64,000 nucleotides of DNA from Patiria pectinifera (taxonomy: Eukaryota > Echinodermata > Asteroidea > Valvatida > Asterinidae), in NCBI GenBank assembly GCA_029964075.1, contig CM057140.1, forward strand, positions 7,334,643 to 7,398,642, read 5' to 3'. A program made the translations under genes and the position numbers. Positions 10,576 through 22,260 of this stretch are shown in pieces (position 1 is the stretch's first letter; every line of letters starts with the position of its first letter). The notes below the pieces were generated by a model. The model did no database searches and was not told the origin of the DNA. It saw only the letters and a program-made list of their open reading frames with translations.

Positions 10576-11076
10576 GCAAACCAGCTGCGAGTAAGGATGA
10601 TTTTTATTATAAATTTTTATTAGACAACTGCACATTATAACTCTTGATAATGGGTAAAAAAAACACCTGTGACACGCATTCTGTATCGTGTTATGCGATA
10701 TGCGCCCAGCTGTTGTTGTAAAACAGTGTATTTGAATTGACCAATCAAACCATTATTCCTGATTTGCTGGAATGAAATGGCGTCTCGATTTAGTGAAGTC
10801 GACTCCGATTTAGTAAAGTCAACTCCAATTGGCTGGCGCGCGACTTGTATATATCTGCATGTCTAGACATATAAGACTTTATACAGGACTGGGCTCCATT
10901 GATAAACGGGTGATACTCAGACTATACATAGTGCTGCAATTCACTGAACAAAATTGCTTCTTCTTTTTTTTGGATATTTTAAAGGCAGGGAAGTGATCAG
11001 GCGATTTAGAGAGCACATTATAACTCTTAATTTTGTATTGAAATACATGTAATTGAAAAGAAGGATCCCTCCAGTG
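10576..11076. other. non-genic spacer
   Basis: No gene seen. The string GCACATTATAACTCTT occurs twice (about 10630 and 11012), hinting at a small repeat. Confidence 0.35.
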
Positions 11077-12029
11077 CAGTGGCGTAGCCAGGAATTTTTC
11101 AGTGGTGGGGCGCTGGGGGGGCTGGAACATTTCATGAGAGGGGGCGTCAAGCAGGGGCGTCAATCGCTTCTCAAAAGTGGGGTGGGGGGGGACATACCTT
11201 GATCATAACTGATGCAAGCGCGAAGCCCTTACGGCGTGGGGTTCGGGGCCCGCTTAAGGGCCCCGAAAAAAATTGGATTCTAGATGTTCTGTGGTGTGAT
11301 TTGAAGCAATTTCTTACGACTTTCCTCCATGCTTTAACTAATATTTTTTTGGCAAAAGATAATGATTTGAACATCGTTTTCAAGGTCGGAGACATTGAAT
11401 CAGCTATCGGTATTCTGAGCTATTGGCGTGGGGTTCAGGGCCCGCTTAAGGGCCCTGAAAAAGATTTTTGATGCTCTGTGGTGTGATCTGAGGCAGTTTC
11501 TTACCACTTTAACCAATAATTATGTTAGCACAAAAGATAATAATTTAAACATAATTTTCGAGGTTTTCTCAGCTAAAGGCATAAGAAAATTTTGTGAACA
11601 ATGTTTTCGAGGTTGGAGTCATTGAATCAGCTACCAGAATTCTAAGCTATAGGCGTGGTTTAAGGGCCCCGAAAATGTTGGATTCTAAATGCTCTGTGGT
11701 GCTATCTGAGGCATTTTCCGACCACTTAAACCAATATTTTCTAAGCAAAAGATACATTGTAGTACATAATAGGGCCCTGTAAATGAGACACGAGTTCAAA
11801 AATGGGGGGAAGGGGGACATTTGATATTGTGTCCCCCACCCTTCAAAAGGTGTGGGGGGAACATGTCCCCCTGTCCCCCCCCCCCGGATTGACGCCCATG
11901 GCGTCATGTAGATCAATGATATTTTTTTTAGAAACTCAAAATCTCAGTGGGGGCGACTGGGGGGGCAACAAGGTTTCATGGGGGGGTGGTCGCCCCCCCC
12001 CCCACGCCCCCCCGGTGGCTACGCCACTG
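11077..12029. mobile_element. hAT-like non-autonomous element, 953 bp
   Basis: Perfect 13-bp inverted ends CAGTGGCGTAGCC...GGCTACGCCACTG, flanked by an 8-bp duplication with one mismatch (CTCCAGTG at 11069-11076, CTCCGGTG at 12030-12037). Eight-base targets and CAG-type ends fit hAT. The edges hold long G or C runs; the middle holds three imperfect direct repeats. No transposase remains. Confidence 0.75.
11222..11780. repeat. three ~200-bp direct repeats inside the hAT-like element
   Basis: Units begin near 11229, 11425 and 11650, each with GCGTGGGGTTC-like sequence, a GGGCCC...GGGCCC pair, then CTCTGTGGTG and a run to the next copy. They give the element an internal tandem structure that autonomous hAT copies would not need. 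Confidence 0.65.
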
Positions 12030-12429
12030 CTCCGGTGAAAACGCCAGTGAAAATAGGATCTATATGATGGAATGAATTTCACTCTGTCTTGGCCCTTCAT
12101 GTATTTATGGTCAGATTGAGTAAATTGCCTGATCAAATTTGGTGTCTTTTCCAATTTGTTTTCGGTGGTCAACACAGCCGCCCTTCTGCGGTGTGTCAAG
12201 CGATTTGAAAGCATCTGTACTAATACATTTCAGGGTTTTCTTTAGCATAATGGAAATGTGCACTTGTTCATGTCCCCCGCCTATTTTAACCAGGTTCGTA
12301 CAGATTTTAACCCTATCAGGCGGTTACTTTGGGAGTCTTCTCATGACTGAAGGGGTGGATTACAGCACATTGTGACCCCACATACATTTTCATATGCTTT
12401 GACCGATTTTTCCACTGTCCAGTTAGTGT

Positions 12430-12585
12430 GACATCATCGCAATTCAACCGTGCGTACTTCACACGGTGTACTATGGGTGTAGCATAGCACGAATGGAACC
12501 GGAAGTTAACGCACCACGAGCGTGTATCCAATGGGCGCTAGTTCTCAGTGGTGCGCACGCGTATTTTTACTAACGAACCGGAATT
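12430..12585. repeat. dispersed repeat, second copy of 4433-4600
   Basis: Alignable with 4433-4600 in the same orientation (GGAACCGGAAGTTAAC and TCCAATGGGCGCTAG shared). No ends can be defined. Confidence 0.55.
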
Positions 12586-12777
12586 GGCAGGAATATTGGT
12601 TGACCATTATTCTAATAATATGACGTCCTTGATTTTTCTATTATGTTTGCCAATCCTGTTAAAACAATATTTTGGGCATAATTTCTGTATTTTCCATGTA
12701 AATGGTGTTAAATTTGGAGTACACATTCATCCCAATCGCGTAATTGTTTGCCTCTATTGTCACTGTTAGAGGGACTA

Positions 12778-13150
12778 ATATGGTTTATATAACCAACATA
12801 CAGATCCTTGTCATTTGATTGGTGGAACTCACATCACGTGACATTCGTTATTACCATAGAGCTATATTAAATTAATATAGCTCTATGGTTATTACTCACA
12901 TTCACGCTGGGGCTCAAAAAGTCCCATTCGCCCATGGGGAAATGGGAAATACAATTGAACAGTGAGGATTGATGCTTGTTCCATGATGCGGTATTTGTGT
13001 GCAAATGCCACAGATATAGAATAAAATTCTTTATATAACCGACATACATATCCTTGTCATTTGTTTGGTGGAACTGAAATCACGTGACCTTCGTTATTAC
13101 TCCCATTCACTATCCGCCCATGGGGAATGGGAAATACTCATAGGTATAGA
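12778..13150. repeat. tandem duplication, two ~120-bp blocks
   Basis: Blocks at about 12781-12960 and 13030-13140 share TTTATATAACC-ACATACA, TCCTTGTCATTTG, TGGTGGAACT, ATCACGTGAC, TTCGTTATTAC and CCCATGGGGAA. Only the first carries the palindromic insert at 12853-12889. A related fragment is near 14450-14490. Confidence 0.65.
12853..12889. repeat. 37-bp perfect palindrome inserted in one repeat copy
   Basis: Two 18-base arms (ACCATAGAGCTATATTAA and its exact complement) around one base. It is flanked by TTATTA on both sides, while the sister copy at 13030 has one TTATTA and no insert. This looks like a minimal insertion of two fused inverted ends. Confidence 0.75.
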
Positions 13151-14949
13151 ATAAAACGACTAGATCGGCAGCGTCGTGTGTACGCGCCATAGAGTGTGCA
13201 CAACTGTTCCCGTTCCCGCATGGACGCTCTACGCGCAATAGTGCGTGGGGCAAAACGTGCGTTACGCGCACCTACATTCCAGTAGGTTTGTGCACAAACT
13301 TGCATTTGTATGTCCGTAAAAGTAACATTTTTTACCAGTATTTATTATGTATCCAACAAAATTCAATATACATTTTCAAGCTGAATAGTCACCTCAAAAT
13401 AGTAGTGCGCGTTGCTAAAAATCTCCAAATAAATGTCAGCTTAGGTGATAAAATGTGTATAAAGACATTGTTTACAAACAACAATGAAAAGGAAAATGTA
13501 GAATGTAAAAACTGCTTTAAATTACCGTTGAATTATTAAGAAAATCGTGAAATGTTTCAATGGATTATTTAGATAGATTATTATCTTTTTGGGACGGGAA
13601 AAATTTACTTGGATTGCATTATATGTGTCAGACCTTTTAATGACAATAATATTGCCCTTGAAAACCGTTTTAAGAATGAAATTAAATTACACTCCCGTAA
13701 CGTTCCGGACTTCTGAATAATCTAATTAACTCCTCAAGTTTATTTACATTGTGCTCGACTTTTGGTACCCATTTAGTTCAACATTGTGAGATTCTTGCGC
13801 CTTCTTGAAGATGTTCAGATGCTGGATACGCCACTAGAGGTCCAGAGGAAAATAACACAAATATATTTGTTCTATTTTTAAAAAATAAGTTAGTGAATTA
13901 AAGGGCTGGGGAGGGGCGTGCATCCCCGGCCCCCCAGTATCCAACAGTACAAAACTGCATTACGGCGTAATGACATACCCTGAGGAGGGACAATGAAAAA
14001 AAAATGTTCTGGGTGCTGTCCCTTAAGAGCTGCCGTGAATTTAAATTAAAGGACAGCACAACTACGGAAATAAGATGTTCAAAATTATCATTGTTCTGTT
14101 TGTTGATGAAGAAAATAACACTCAAAGAGCAGGATGCCAGGGTTTTTAAGCAACGCGCACCAGCATTTTAAAACGGGAAAAAAATACGAGAAATAAAATG
14201 GAGCAAACTTCGAATGAACATGCAGCTTGATAACTCATTTTGAATTTTGTTGAAGAAATAACTTCTTCAGGTCAAAAATATTACTTTTGCAGACATAAAA
14301 ATATGTCTTTCCATACAAACCTACGGGAAAAAAGGTGCACGTATTGCTCCAACGAGCCAGCGCTACAGAGTTGGGTTCAAGCATTTTCGCGAAGGGGTGG
14401 TTTGGAGGAGAGAAACACATTTTCCACCAATTTTGTATTGAAATAAAAGATCAAGTATATCAAATGACAAGGATCTTTATGTGAGTAATATAAAACAAAT
14501 TTGAGTGGCTTTAAATTGTGAAATGGGAGGATATTTTCGCTCGGTAAAATCTGGACTTTTCCAGTTCACTCGGCTTCGCCTCAATATTTGTATATTATTC
14601 CAAATTTTGGTTGTTTTGGGGTTTTTTTTTTCAACCCAAATTGTTACAACTGAAGTAAATATGCGTAATTATAGTGATAATCTTTAAATGCGCTGCAACT
14701 GTTTCATGTGATAACTATCAGAAAAGGTACCTAAAAAAAAGGTACAGATTGAGAGTTGTAACATTTATATGGGCTTTTCGCCAATGGTCGCCATGTGTTA
14801 GATACTGAGCATTGCATTGTTGTTAATCAGGTTGCAGTGAATTTTAGTCTAAATATAATAATTGATAGGTTTTGGAAATGGAAATATTTCTGATTTAAAG
14901 TTATTAGAACGATGCTTTTAATTTCGTTCTATTTCGCCCTGTTCAACCG
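13151..14949. other. non-genic AT-rich DNA
   Basis: Short open frames only. A CpG-rich patch at 13165-13275 (TACGCGCC, TACGCGCA) stands out from its AT-rich surroundings but matches nothing I know. Confidence 0.4.
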
Positions 14950-16665
14950 AACAAAATATCATTAATTGGCTGTTTGTGCACTTTTACCGAAACAGCCTTT
15001 GTTTTCTTTAAGATTTTCTTTTTTCTTTTTGACTGGTCGGGCACAACCTGACCACTCTTTGGATCTGTTGTGATTAATCTTTCTTTGAGTGGTCAGGCAC
15101 AACTCGACCACTCTCTATTATTGTTTACGATTAATCTTTCTCTTTTTTCCGTACAGCATGTTTCCGAGGGTTTTCTCTTAAACGGTTTATGATATGAACT
15201 TGTAACTTTCAATATATATCAACCCTCATTCTAAGTGGTGCATATTACTCTAACATCATTATGACGTCATCGGGTGTCAAATTACAAGCGATTTTCGTAA
15301 AAAAATGACAATCTTCTGTCACCTATAACTCTTGAACAAAAGGACCAATCATGTTCCAACCTTGTAATCAGATAGACCATTATTTGATAAACGTTTCATG
15401 TCGTATACGTGAACTAACTTGACCTGGTATTCCGGTTCTACCGGAGGGTCAAATTTAGATGAATTCAAAATGAAGACATTAGCCTGAAATCAAAACAAAG
15501 CACCGTTTCTTCCAAACGGTTTACGGTATGATCCTAAAACCTAGTGTGAACTTGTACCATGTTACGAAGATGTTATAAATTTTGTGACGTCATCATGACG
15601 TCATCAGGTATCAATTTACAAGCGATTCAAGGGCAAATTTTGACAAAATAGTTTGCCCTATATCTTTTGAACTAAATAGCCACCCGATCCCGTTAGCTTG
15701 GTGGTCGAGTGGTAAGACGTCTGCACTAGAAAGCAGGAGGTCATGGGTTCGAGTCCCACCCGAGTTATTTTTTCCAACTTTCACTTGGGAGGTAACACAC
15801 TGAGTATACAGTGTTTAAAACATCGGTGAAAGGCAAAACCTAATTTGATAAATAGAGAATCGTGTTCGTTTTTTTCGTGAGGTTGTAGACTATGCCATGA
15901 GAAACATTTCTTGTTCCCGGACACAAAACCGCTTGACCTTCACTTCCGGTGTTACTGGAAGTGCTAAAAACCGAATATAACTCAAAAGCGGAATCATTTT
16001 ACTACACACATATAAATTATGAAAGTGTTAAGTGAGGAATGCCAGACAAAAACGCAGTGTGATGATGTCATCTTTCGAAAGGGCGCCCCCTAGCGACACT
16101 TAAAACAGTGTTTGCTTTCTTTAAGTTGAAAACCATCCATTCAAATTTTATCAAAATCGCCCCTTGATATTCTTTGAAAAACCACAAATAACTTGGAAAG
16201 GTTTCAAATTCATGATGTCATCGGACCGGAAGTTACTTCTTTAAGAATTTGAAAACGACCCGCATTTTAAGTCTATTTTACACCATTCGATCCATGTCGT
16301 ATATCTTTGTAGCCCAAATAATGATATCCATTACAATGTTCACTTTTTGCATGCTTTCAAATACTGTGACGTTATCAAACCGGAAGTTAGATGTTATGAA
16401 CACATACACTTACATTTTTCATATTTTCATATATTATTTAACTTCTGCACAATGAACATGTATCCACTCCGAACTAAATCAGTATTCACTTCCCTTTTTT
16501 TAATAATTACGTCATCAAGCCAGAAATAACTTAAATGTGTACATTTAATGTTTACTGAATTTTATCACAAAATAATTGATTGTACTGTAAAGGATTTAAT
16601 TTTTTATCCTTTGTTCTTACAAAAAATATTCATAACTTAACTCGGCAGTATTTAATGAAAAAATT
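14950..16665. repeat. large dispersed repeat, copy A
   Basis: Aligns with copy B (16666-19190) in blocks: TTTTCTCTTAAACGG, AAGTGGTGCATATTACTC, ACAAGCGATTTTCGT, GCTTGACCT with CCGG pairs, GAACTTGTACCATGTTACG, AAAGGGCGCC, GACCGGAAGTTA and others. Near 15030-15110 a ~60-bp GGTCGGGCACAACC-type motif is repeated. Copy A has a tRNA-like sequence at 15695-15766 that copy B lacks. No protein frame is evident. Confidence 0.7.
15695..15766 (+). tRNA. tRNA-like sequence (pseudogene or SINE head)
   Basis: Acceptor bases AGCTTGG pair with CCGAGTT (two wobbles). A 3-bp D stem, an anticodon arm TCTGC/GCAGG with an eight-base loop ACTAGAAA, and a T arm with TTCGAGT follow. A box TGGTCGAGTGG and B box GGTTCGAGTCC are good. 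The loop resembles tRNA-Ser(AGA) but has one base too many and the variable arm is short, so a true serine tRNA is unlikely. It is absent from copy B of the host repeat, so it arrived by insertion. Confidence 0.45.
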
Positions 16666-19190
16666 GCCTGCCCGACCACTCTGCGTTTGTAACAACAAAC
16701 GCGAACCTCTAGTTCATTCTTTCTTTTTTTTTTTCCGGACAATACTTCTCCGCGAGTTTTCTTTTAAACGGTATATGGTATGCGCTTGTAACTTAGAATA
16801 TATCGCCACTCATCCGAAGTGGTGCATATTACTCTGACGTCATGATTACGTCATCAGATGTCAAATTACAAGCGATTTTCGTTGAAATAATGACATTATT
16901 TTTTCACCTATAACTCTCGAACTAAACATTCAATGATGTTTGTATTCTGTAATCAGAAAGACCATTAATTGCTTAACATTTTTTGTTGTGAACGTGAAAT
17001 CGCTTGACCTATACTTCCGGGTCTACTGGAAGGTCAAAAATAAGTGAATTCAAAATGAAGACGTAAGCCTGAAATAAAAACAAAGCAAAATTTCTTCCGA
17101 ACGGTTTACGGTATGATCACAAAACCTTGTGCGAACTTGTACCATGTTACGAAGATGTTACAAATTTTGTTTCGGCATCTGGTCTTTGTTGACTATAAGA
17201 AGGCATTTGATTCAGTTAATCATGCACTTTTTTTTTTGCAAAGCTATGATATCTTGGCGTGGAGGAGGATGTGATGCGGCTACTTCAGGATCTTTACATC
17301 AACTCAAATGGCAAGCTCCGGTGGAAAGGTCGGATGACAGACGAGTTTGAGACACCAGTCGGAGTACGCCAAGGCTGTCCATTGTCACCAACACTCTTCA
17401 GCCTCTACACGGAGTGTCTCATGCGAGAGTGGTACAATCGCACAGCACACCTAACGGCTCCAGATGTCAGTGGTATCCCCCTAAAGGAGATCAGATATGC
17501 TGACGACCTGGTACTGATGGCACTGTGCAGAGCTGATGCTGAAGAGATGCTTACTACCCTGGGTGATATATCTGACGGGTATGGGTTAGCCATCCACCCT
17601 GGTTAAGACTGCATATATGATCATCCAGCCAACAACCGATGACAGCACCATCACATACCGCTCGGCACAAATACCTCGTGTCACATCTTTCAAGTATCTA
17701 GGGGTGTTGATCGACCACACACTAGACGACAGCAAGGAGGTTCGGATGCGGTTAGGTATGGGCAGATCCACTCTTCGGCAGTGCAAGTATCTGCGCTCCC
17801 CCGCGTCAGCCTTGAGGTAAAGGTACAGCTTGCTCGGGCCCTAGTCATATCAATGGTACTGTATGGTGCCACCACCCTGTCGTTGAAGGCAGCTGACATC
17901 AAACGCCTAGACAGTTTTGGCCGAACCATTTGGCGTCACCTGCTCAACATCAAATGGCAAGATCATGTGACAAATGAAAGACTGATGGAGATGATCGGCG
18001 ACCGGTGGTGCTTCAGCAGTAGCACTGTGATGCAACGAAAGGCAGCATGGTTGGGCCATGTGGTTTGGCATGGCGGCATGGCGGCAGCTGTAGTGGATGG
18101 GATGCCATAGGGATGTCGTCGCTCCGCCAAAGATGCGCTGGGTGGACAACATCCGTGAATGGTCTGGGTGTGACACCAACGAACTGAAAGCAGCAGCACT
18201 GGAAAGACGGGCTGTGGTGGGAGCGGCGCCAGTGATCCCAACTGTGTATAATTTGAGGAGGAGACCACAGGCAAATGCCTATGTCTAACGAATGAATGAA
18301 TGATCATGACGTCATCAGGTATCAAATTACAAGCGATTAAAGGGTAAGTTTTGACAAAATAGTTTGTGTTATATCTTTTGAACTAAATCTCCATTTAGTT
18401 CAAAAGATATAACACAAACTATTTGGTTCGTTTTTTTCGTGAGGTTGTAGACTATGGAATGAGAAACATTACTTGTTCCCGGACACAAAACCGCTTGACC
18501 TTTATTTCCGGTGTTACCGGAAGTGCAATAAAAACGAATATAACTCAAAAGCGGAAGCATTTTACTATAGACATATATATTATGCAAGTGTTTAGTAAGA
18601 AATGCAAGTCCCGAAGAACAGTGTGATGACGTCATCATCCGAAAGGGCGCCTCCTAGCGGCACATAAAATAGTGTTTGTTTTCTTTAATCTGAAGACCAT
18701 CGGTTCAAATTTTACCAAATCGCTCCTTGATATTCTTTGATTAACCACAAATGACTTGGCAAGGTTTCAAATTCATGACGTCATCAGACCGGAAGTTACG
18801 TCTATGAGAATTTGAAAACGATCATATTTTGAATTAAATTCTATCATTTGATCCATGTCGTATATCTTCGTTGCCCAAATAACGATATCCATAACAATGT
18901 TAACCTTTTGCTTCCAAATATTAGTGACGACATGAAACCGGAAGTTAGATGTTATAAATGCATACAATTATATTTTCCATATTTCCATACGTTATTCAAC
19001 TTCACAATAAACATTTATCCACTCCGAACTAAGTCAGTATTCACTTCCTTAAAAATGACGTCATCAAGCTAGAAATAACTCATATATGTACATAAAATGT
19101 ATATGGAAATTTATCACACCGTTTAAAGATGCATTTTTAAACAAAATAATTTATTGTGATGGAAAGGATTTAATTTCGTGGTCTTTTTTT
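16666..19190. repeat. large dispersed repeat, copy B, split by a LINE
   Basis: Second copy of the 14950-16665 repeat in direct orientation, interrupted at 17171-18298 by a LINE fragment. A 34-base inverted stretch near 18365-18420 (ATATCTTTTGAACTAAAT and its complement) is a hairpin not present in copy A. The two copies abut with almost no spacer, so this is a tandem duplication. Confidence 0.7.
17171..18298 (+). mobile_element. 5'-truncated LINE reverse transcriptase, frameshifted (RTE-like?)
   Basis: The + strand encodes reverse-transcriptase motifs in order: FVDYKKAFDSVNH, VGVRQGCPLSPTLFSLY, RYADDLVLM, SFKYLGVLID, then a C-terminal region with RLDSFGRTIWRHLLNIKWQD, AWLGHV and RWVDNIREW, typical of LINEs of the RTE or related QGCPLSP group. 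Coding continuity needs at least four frame changes (near 17250, 17606, 17790 and 18108), so it is dead. The 3' end is a short run of ATGA repeats (ACGAATGAATGAATGA), the usual simple tail of such LINEs. The 5' end starts inside the RT domain, so N-terminal and endonuclease parts are gone. Copy A of the flanking repeat gives the empty site. Confidence 0.8.
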
Positions 19191-19835
19191 TTTCCTTTTT
19201 TTTCCCCAGCCATTCCCCATAGCATTTGTACACGTTTTTACATTGGAAGGCACTTTGGTTACTAAAATCAATCCGATTTACTTTATACTCGGCACACACT
19301 TAGACCAGCATCTGAAGGTGTGCCCCGAACATTGACGTCATCATAACGTCATCACGAGTTACGTGACGTCACATAATATGCATTTTTTCTATTGTGACCA
19401 TTGTCTAGCAGAATTCGGCTAGATCTGACAGATAGGGCTATATCTCCAGAACTGCAGGTGGGTATGTACCTAGACCGGGATGTCCTATAAATGAAAATTA
19501 ACTTGACGCCATGATGACGTCTTCATGTGATATATGACGTCATATAAAAATAAACATATTGTGAAGGTGTATATCTCCAGAACTGCAAGTCCGATTGGGT
19601 TGAAACTTGGTATGTACCTAAACCGGGAAGTTTTATAGATGAAAAATGAAGTGACGTCACGATGACGTCATCACATGACATGTGACGTCATATTGAAAGC
19701 ATATTTTGAAGGCATATCTACAGAACTACAGGTCTGATTTGGTTGAAACTTGGTATGTACGTATTAGGTTCGATAGGCCATACATATATGCACAAAATTT
19801 CGATAAATGTGTGACGTCATAAAAAGTCCTTCATG
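19191..19835. repeat. ~125-bp tandem units rich in TGACGTCA
   Basis: Three to four degenerate units share TATCTCCAGAACTGCAGGT, GAAACTTGGTATGTACCTA, ACCGGGA and one or more TGACGTCA palindromes (seven exact by eye in this block). It continues directly from copy B of the large repeat and ends near a GCCGAAACAGC motif that also occurs at 14988. Confidence 0.65.
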
Positions 19836-20063
19836 ACAGTTCTTGATAAAACTGTTGCCGAAACAGCTATGTGATTGTCCACAATCACACAGGTCTAGTT
19901 CTGTTTACAACACATTAGCCTTGGTCAAGGCGCTAGTTGTTATTCTTCCGGCCGTAACGCGGTAACCGATATCTTCGTTAGCGCTATGCATGCAGTCATA
20001 TGTCTATGCATGCAGTGCATTAGAAATACAGCGCGAACAGCAACCTCACGAGGCCACTATTTT

Positions 20064-20178
20064 TATGCAAATCAGTTGGACCCAATCTAGCTAGAAATCC
20101 AGCGCAAAATAAAGAAAAACATAAGCTTTTGCCGACGATTGAACCAAGGCGCTAAATTGGGTCCAACTGATTTGCATA
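20064..20178. repeat. foldback with 23-bp perfect arms
   Basis: Arms 20064-20086 and 20156-20178 are exact inverted copies (ATGCAAATCAGTTGGACCCA and complement) around a 69-bp loop. Each arm starts with the POU-factor octamer ATGCAAAT. Probably a tiny MITE. Confidence 0.75.
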
Positions 20179-20487
20179 CAAATGGTTTGTGTCCAGCATC
20201 CCCCCATCCCCACACACACACACACCCACCCATACTGATATTTGTATCCTTGTGGGGTAATTTCTTTGTTCTCGTGTACTAAAGTTTTCGAGTTTGAAAG
20301 TGTCCTTTCAAAATGCTCCTATTTTTAAACAGAATGAATTTCTTTGGCTGAAATTTGGACTTAATATCCCTCACATCAAATATTCAATGTGCGACTGATC
20401 AACACACCTTGGAAATTCCCATTTTTTTAGTAAAGTCCATACATCTATTTCGTGATAACATTGTGGAGACAATGTATGCACATATAG
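20179..20487. other. spacer with short (AC)n
   Basis: A short (AC)n run near 20213-20224; nothing else seen. Confidence 0.4.
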
Positions 20488-20945
20488 GGCGTTTTCGAAT
20501 CCCTGTTCTTGACAACACTCGGGTTAACCCGACACGAGAACAGCGGTCTCGAACGTGACGAACAGACCCAAGAGGGCGTTCGCGGATCGATTTTTTCACT
20601 TTCCGGTTGATGGAGGGTTCGGCGAGGTGCAGCTTGAACAAAAATGGCGGACTGTGCAGTTTCGTAAATTGTTTTGTGTGTTTGTTTTTTTTTGCTAATA
20701 CCCTAATGATTGGAATAAGAATACCATTATAGTGCAGGTCTGTAATTTCATCCCCGCATGTCCGGTTTTGCAACAGTCGTCCTCGTTCATTTGGAATGGG
20801 CCAAAGTAAAAATTCAGACGATTGTCGGCCATTTTGCATTGCTTTATATCGATGCGACACGCACCCGCGCGTTCGTAACAACCAGCTCGAGAATACGTTG
20901 TCGTGTTTACACGCGTGTTGTCAAGAACAGGGATTCGAAAACGCC
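20488..20945. mobile_element. TIR element, 458 bp
   Basis: Inverted ends of ~31 bp begin GGCGTTTTCGAATCCCTG and include TTCTTGACAACAC. The target duplication is unclear (ATAG near both ends, not adjacent on the right), so the superfamily is not assigned. The interior is CpG-rich with no transposase. Confidence 0.7.
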
Positions 20946-21247
20946 AATAGAAACTGCCCTGTGGAGACGTATACAATATTTTGTTTTTATATTGTGCACG
21001 TCTCCAGAGGGGTACAGATCACACACACACACCCACCCACCCCTGTTTTACATAAGCTCGAGGACAAGGCTATTGTCTTTTCATTTGTCCCTGTAATATA
21101 ACATTCTTTTGTTCAGAGGTCTACACATAAACGCAATGCTTGTTACAGCTTATTATAGGGGGAAGCAAACCCTGAAAGTTGCATCAATAGTAGGCCAGCC
21201 AAATGTGGAAAAGTTCTCTAGAAAATAATTTCACGGCATTTTTTTAA
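20946..21247. other. spacer with short (AC)n
   Basis: A short (AC)n run near 21020; no gene seen. Confidence 0.35.
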
Positions 21248-21792
21248 TAGGTTTTCCCGGCCAATTTCCTAAAATGTTCATTCACCTTCTAAAAAAATCG
21301 GTCATTCTTTTTGTCTGAATTTGAGAATCAATCTGAACACGCGGTTTCATTTTCGTTACCGGATCATTCGATTCCATTTCAGTTCAATCAAAGAAGTTGA
21401 TTGATCAGCACCTTACGTTTATGTCCATTTGGATTCGTTTACAAGACTTCTTTTGCGATTTTAGAGGGCGATTTCAAACATTCACAACATTCTAGTTCAC
21501 TTTCAGCTTAATGCCATCGGCACCTGAGGATACAATTAGGGTTTTCTTTTTCATTAACCGTCAAATGAGCTGAACCTGAAATCAATTTAGAAAATGTATG
21601 CTTGCGTAAATGAATGCACAGGTAACGTAATTTGCCGTCTGTTTCTCAAAACCGAATGCACGGACAATGAAAACGATTGAACCTTCGTTGCATTGAAATG
21701 GGATTAAAGACGTGCATTCAAATTCAGACGAAAACGAATGACCGATTTTCAGAAGTGAATGAACATTTCAGGAAATGGGCTGGGAAAACCTA
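21248..21792. mobile_element. TIR element of the TAGGTTTTCCC family, 545 bp
   Basis: Ends TAGGTTTTCCCGGCCAATTT and its complement; inverted similarity continues for ~80 bp (AAATGTTCATTCAC, TCGGTCATTC). The same ends occur at 36773, 38396, 40309, 41745 and 27658. Better-preserved members have TA on both sides, which suggests a Tc1/mariner-type TA target. Confidence 0.7.
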
Positions 21793-22260
21793 TATTAAAC
21801 TGCATCCATGCTTGCATTAATCGTTAATACCTGCCGTGTGATAATTTTACTCTCCCTCATATTTGGGTATCCTGTCAACAATGATAACGTTGTAATATTT
21901 AGTCCATCAAACAAAAACGGGGAAAACGAGGTTTCTGTTAATTAGCCTAATTAGTGAAGGGTTGCCTAACGAGGGAGACTTTAAAAAGTTAGAGGAAATA
22001 CCCCAAATAATTTGAAAGAAAATTAATTGGAAGAAAACATTTTGACATTGACATAATTATTGAAAGCGATATGTTGAGAAATACAGGATTTTTTTGGGGA
22101 AAATATGTGGGGGGTTTTCCTAGTAAAAAGCCCATGTTTCCAGCTCTTGCATAAACTTTATTTAGCTCCACTGCGCATGTCTGTCATCACGCGAGGAACC
22201 AGGCGCGAGTAAGCTCGGGAAGTAATCGAACGCACTCAATGTACGCAAAAATTAAGTTAA
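21793..22260. other. spacer
   Basis: AT-rich, no gene or repeat recognised. Confidence 0.35.

Noticed and set aside
11199-12038. Glycine/proline-rich frames inside the hAT-like element
   Set aside because: They arise from G and C runs and internal repeats of a non-autonomous element.
20399-20881. 160-codon minus-strand frame
   Set aside because: It runs across most of a TIR element, including one terminal repeat, and on into flanking DNA, with no transposase motif.
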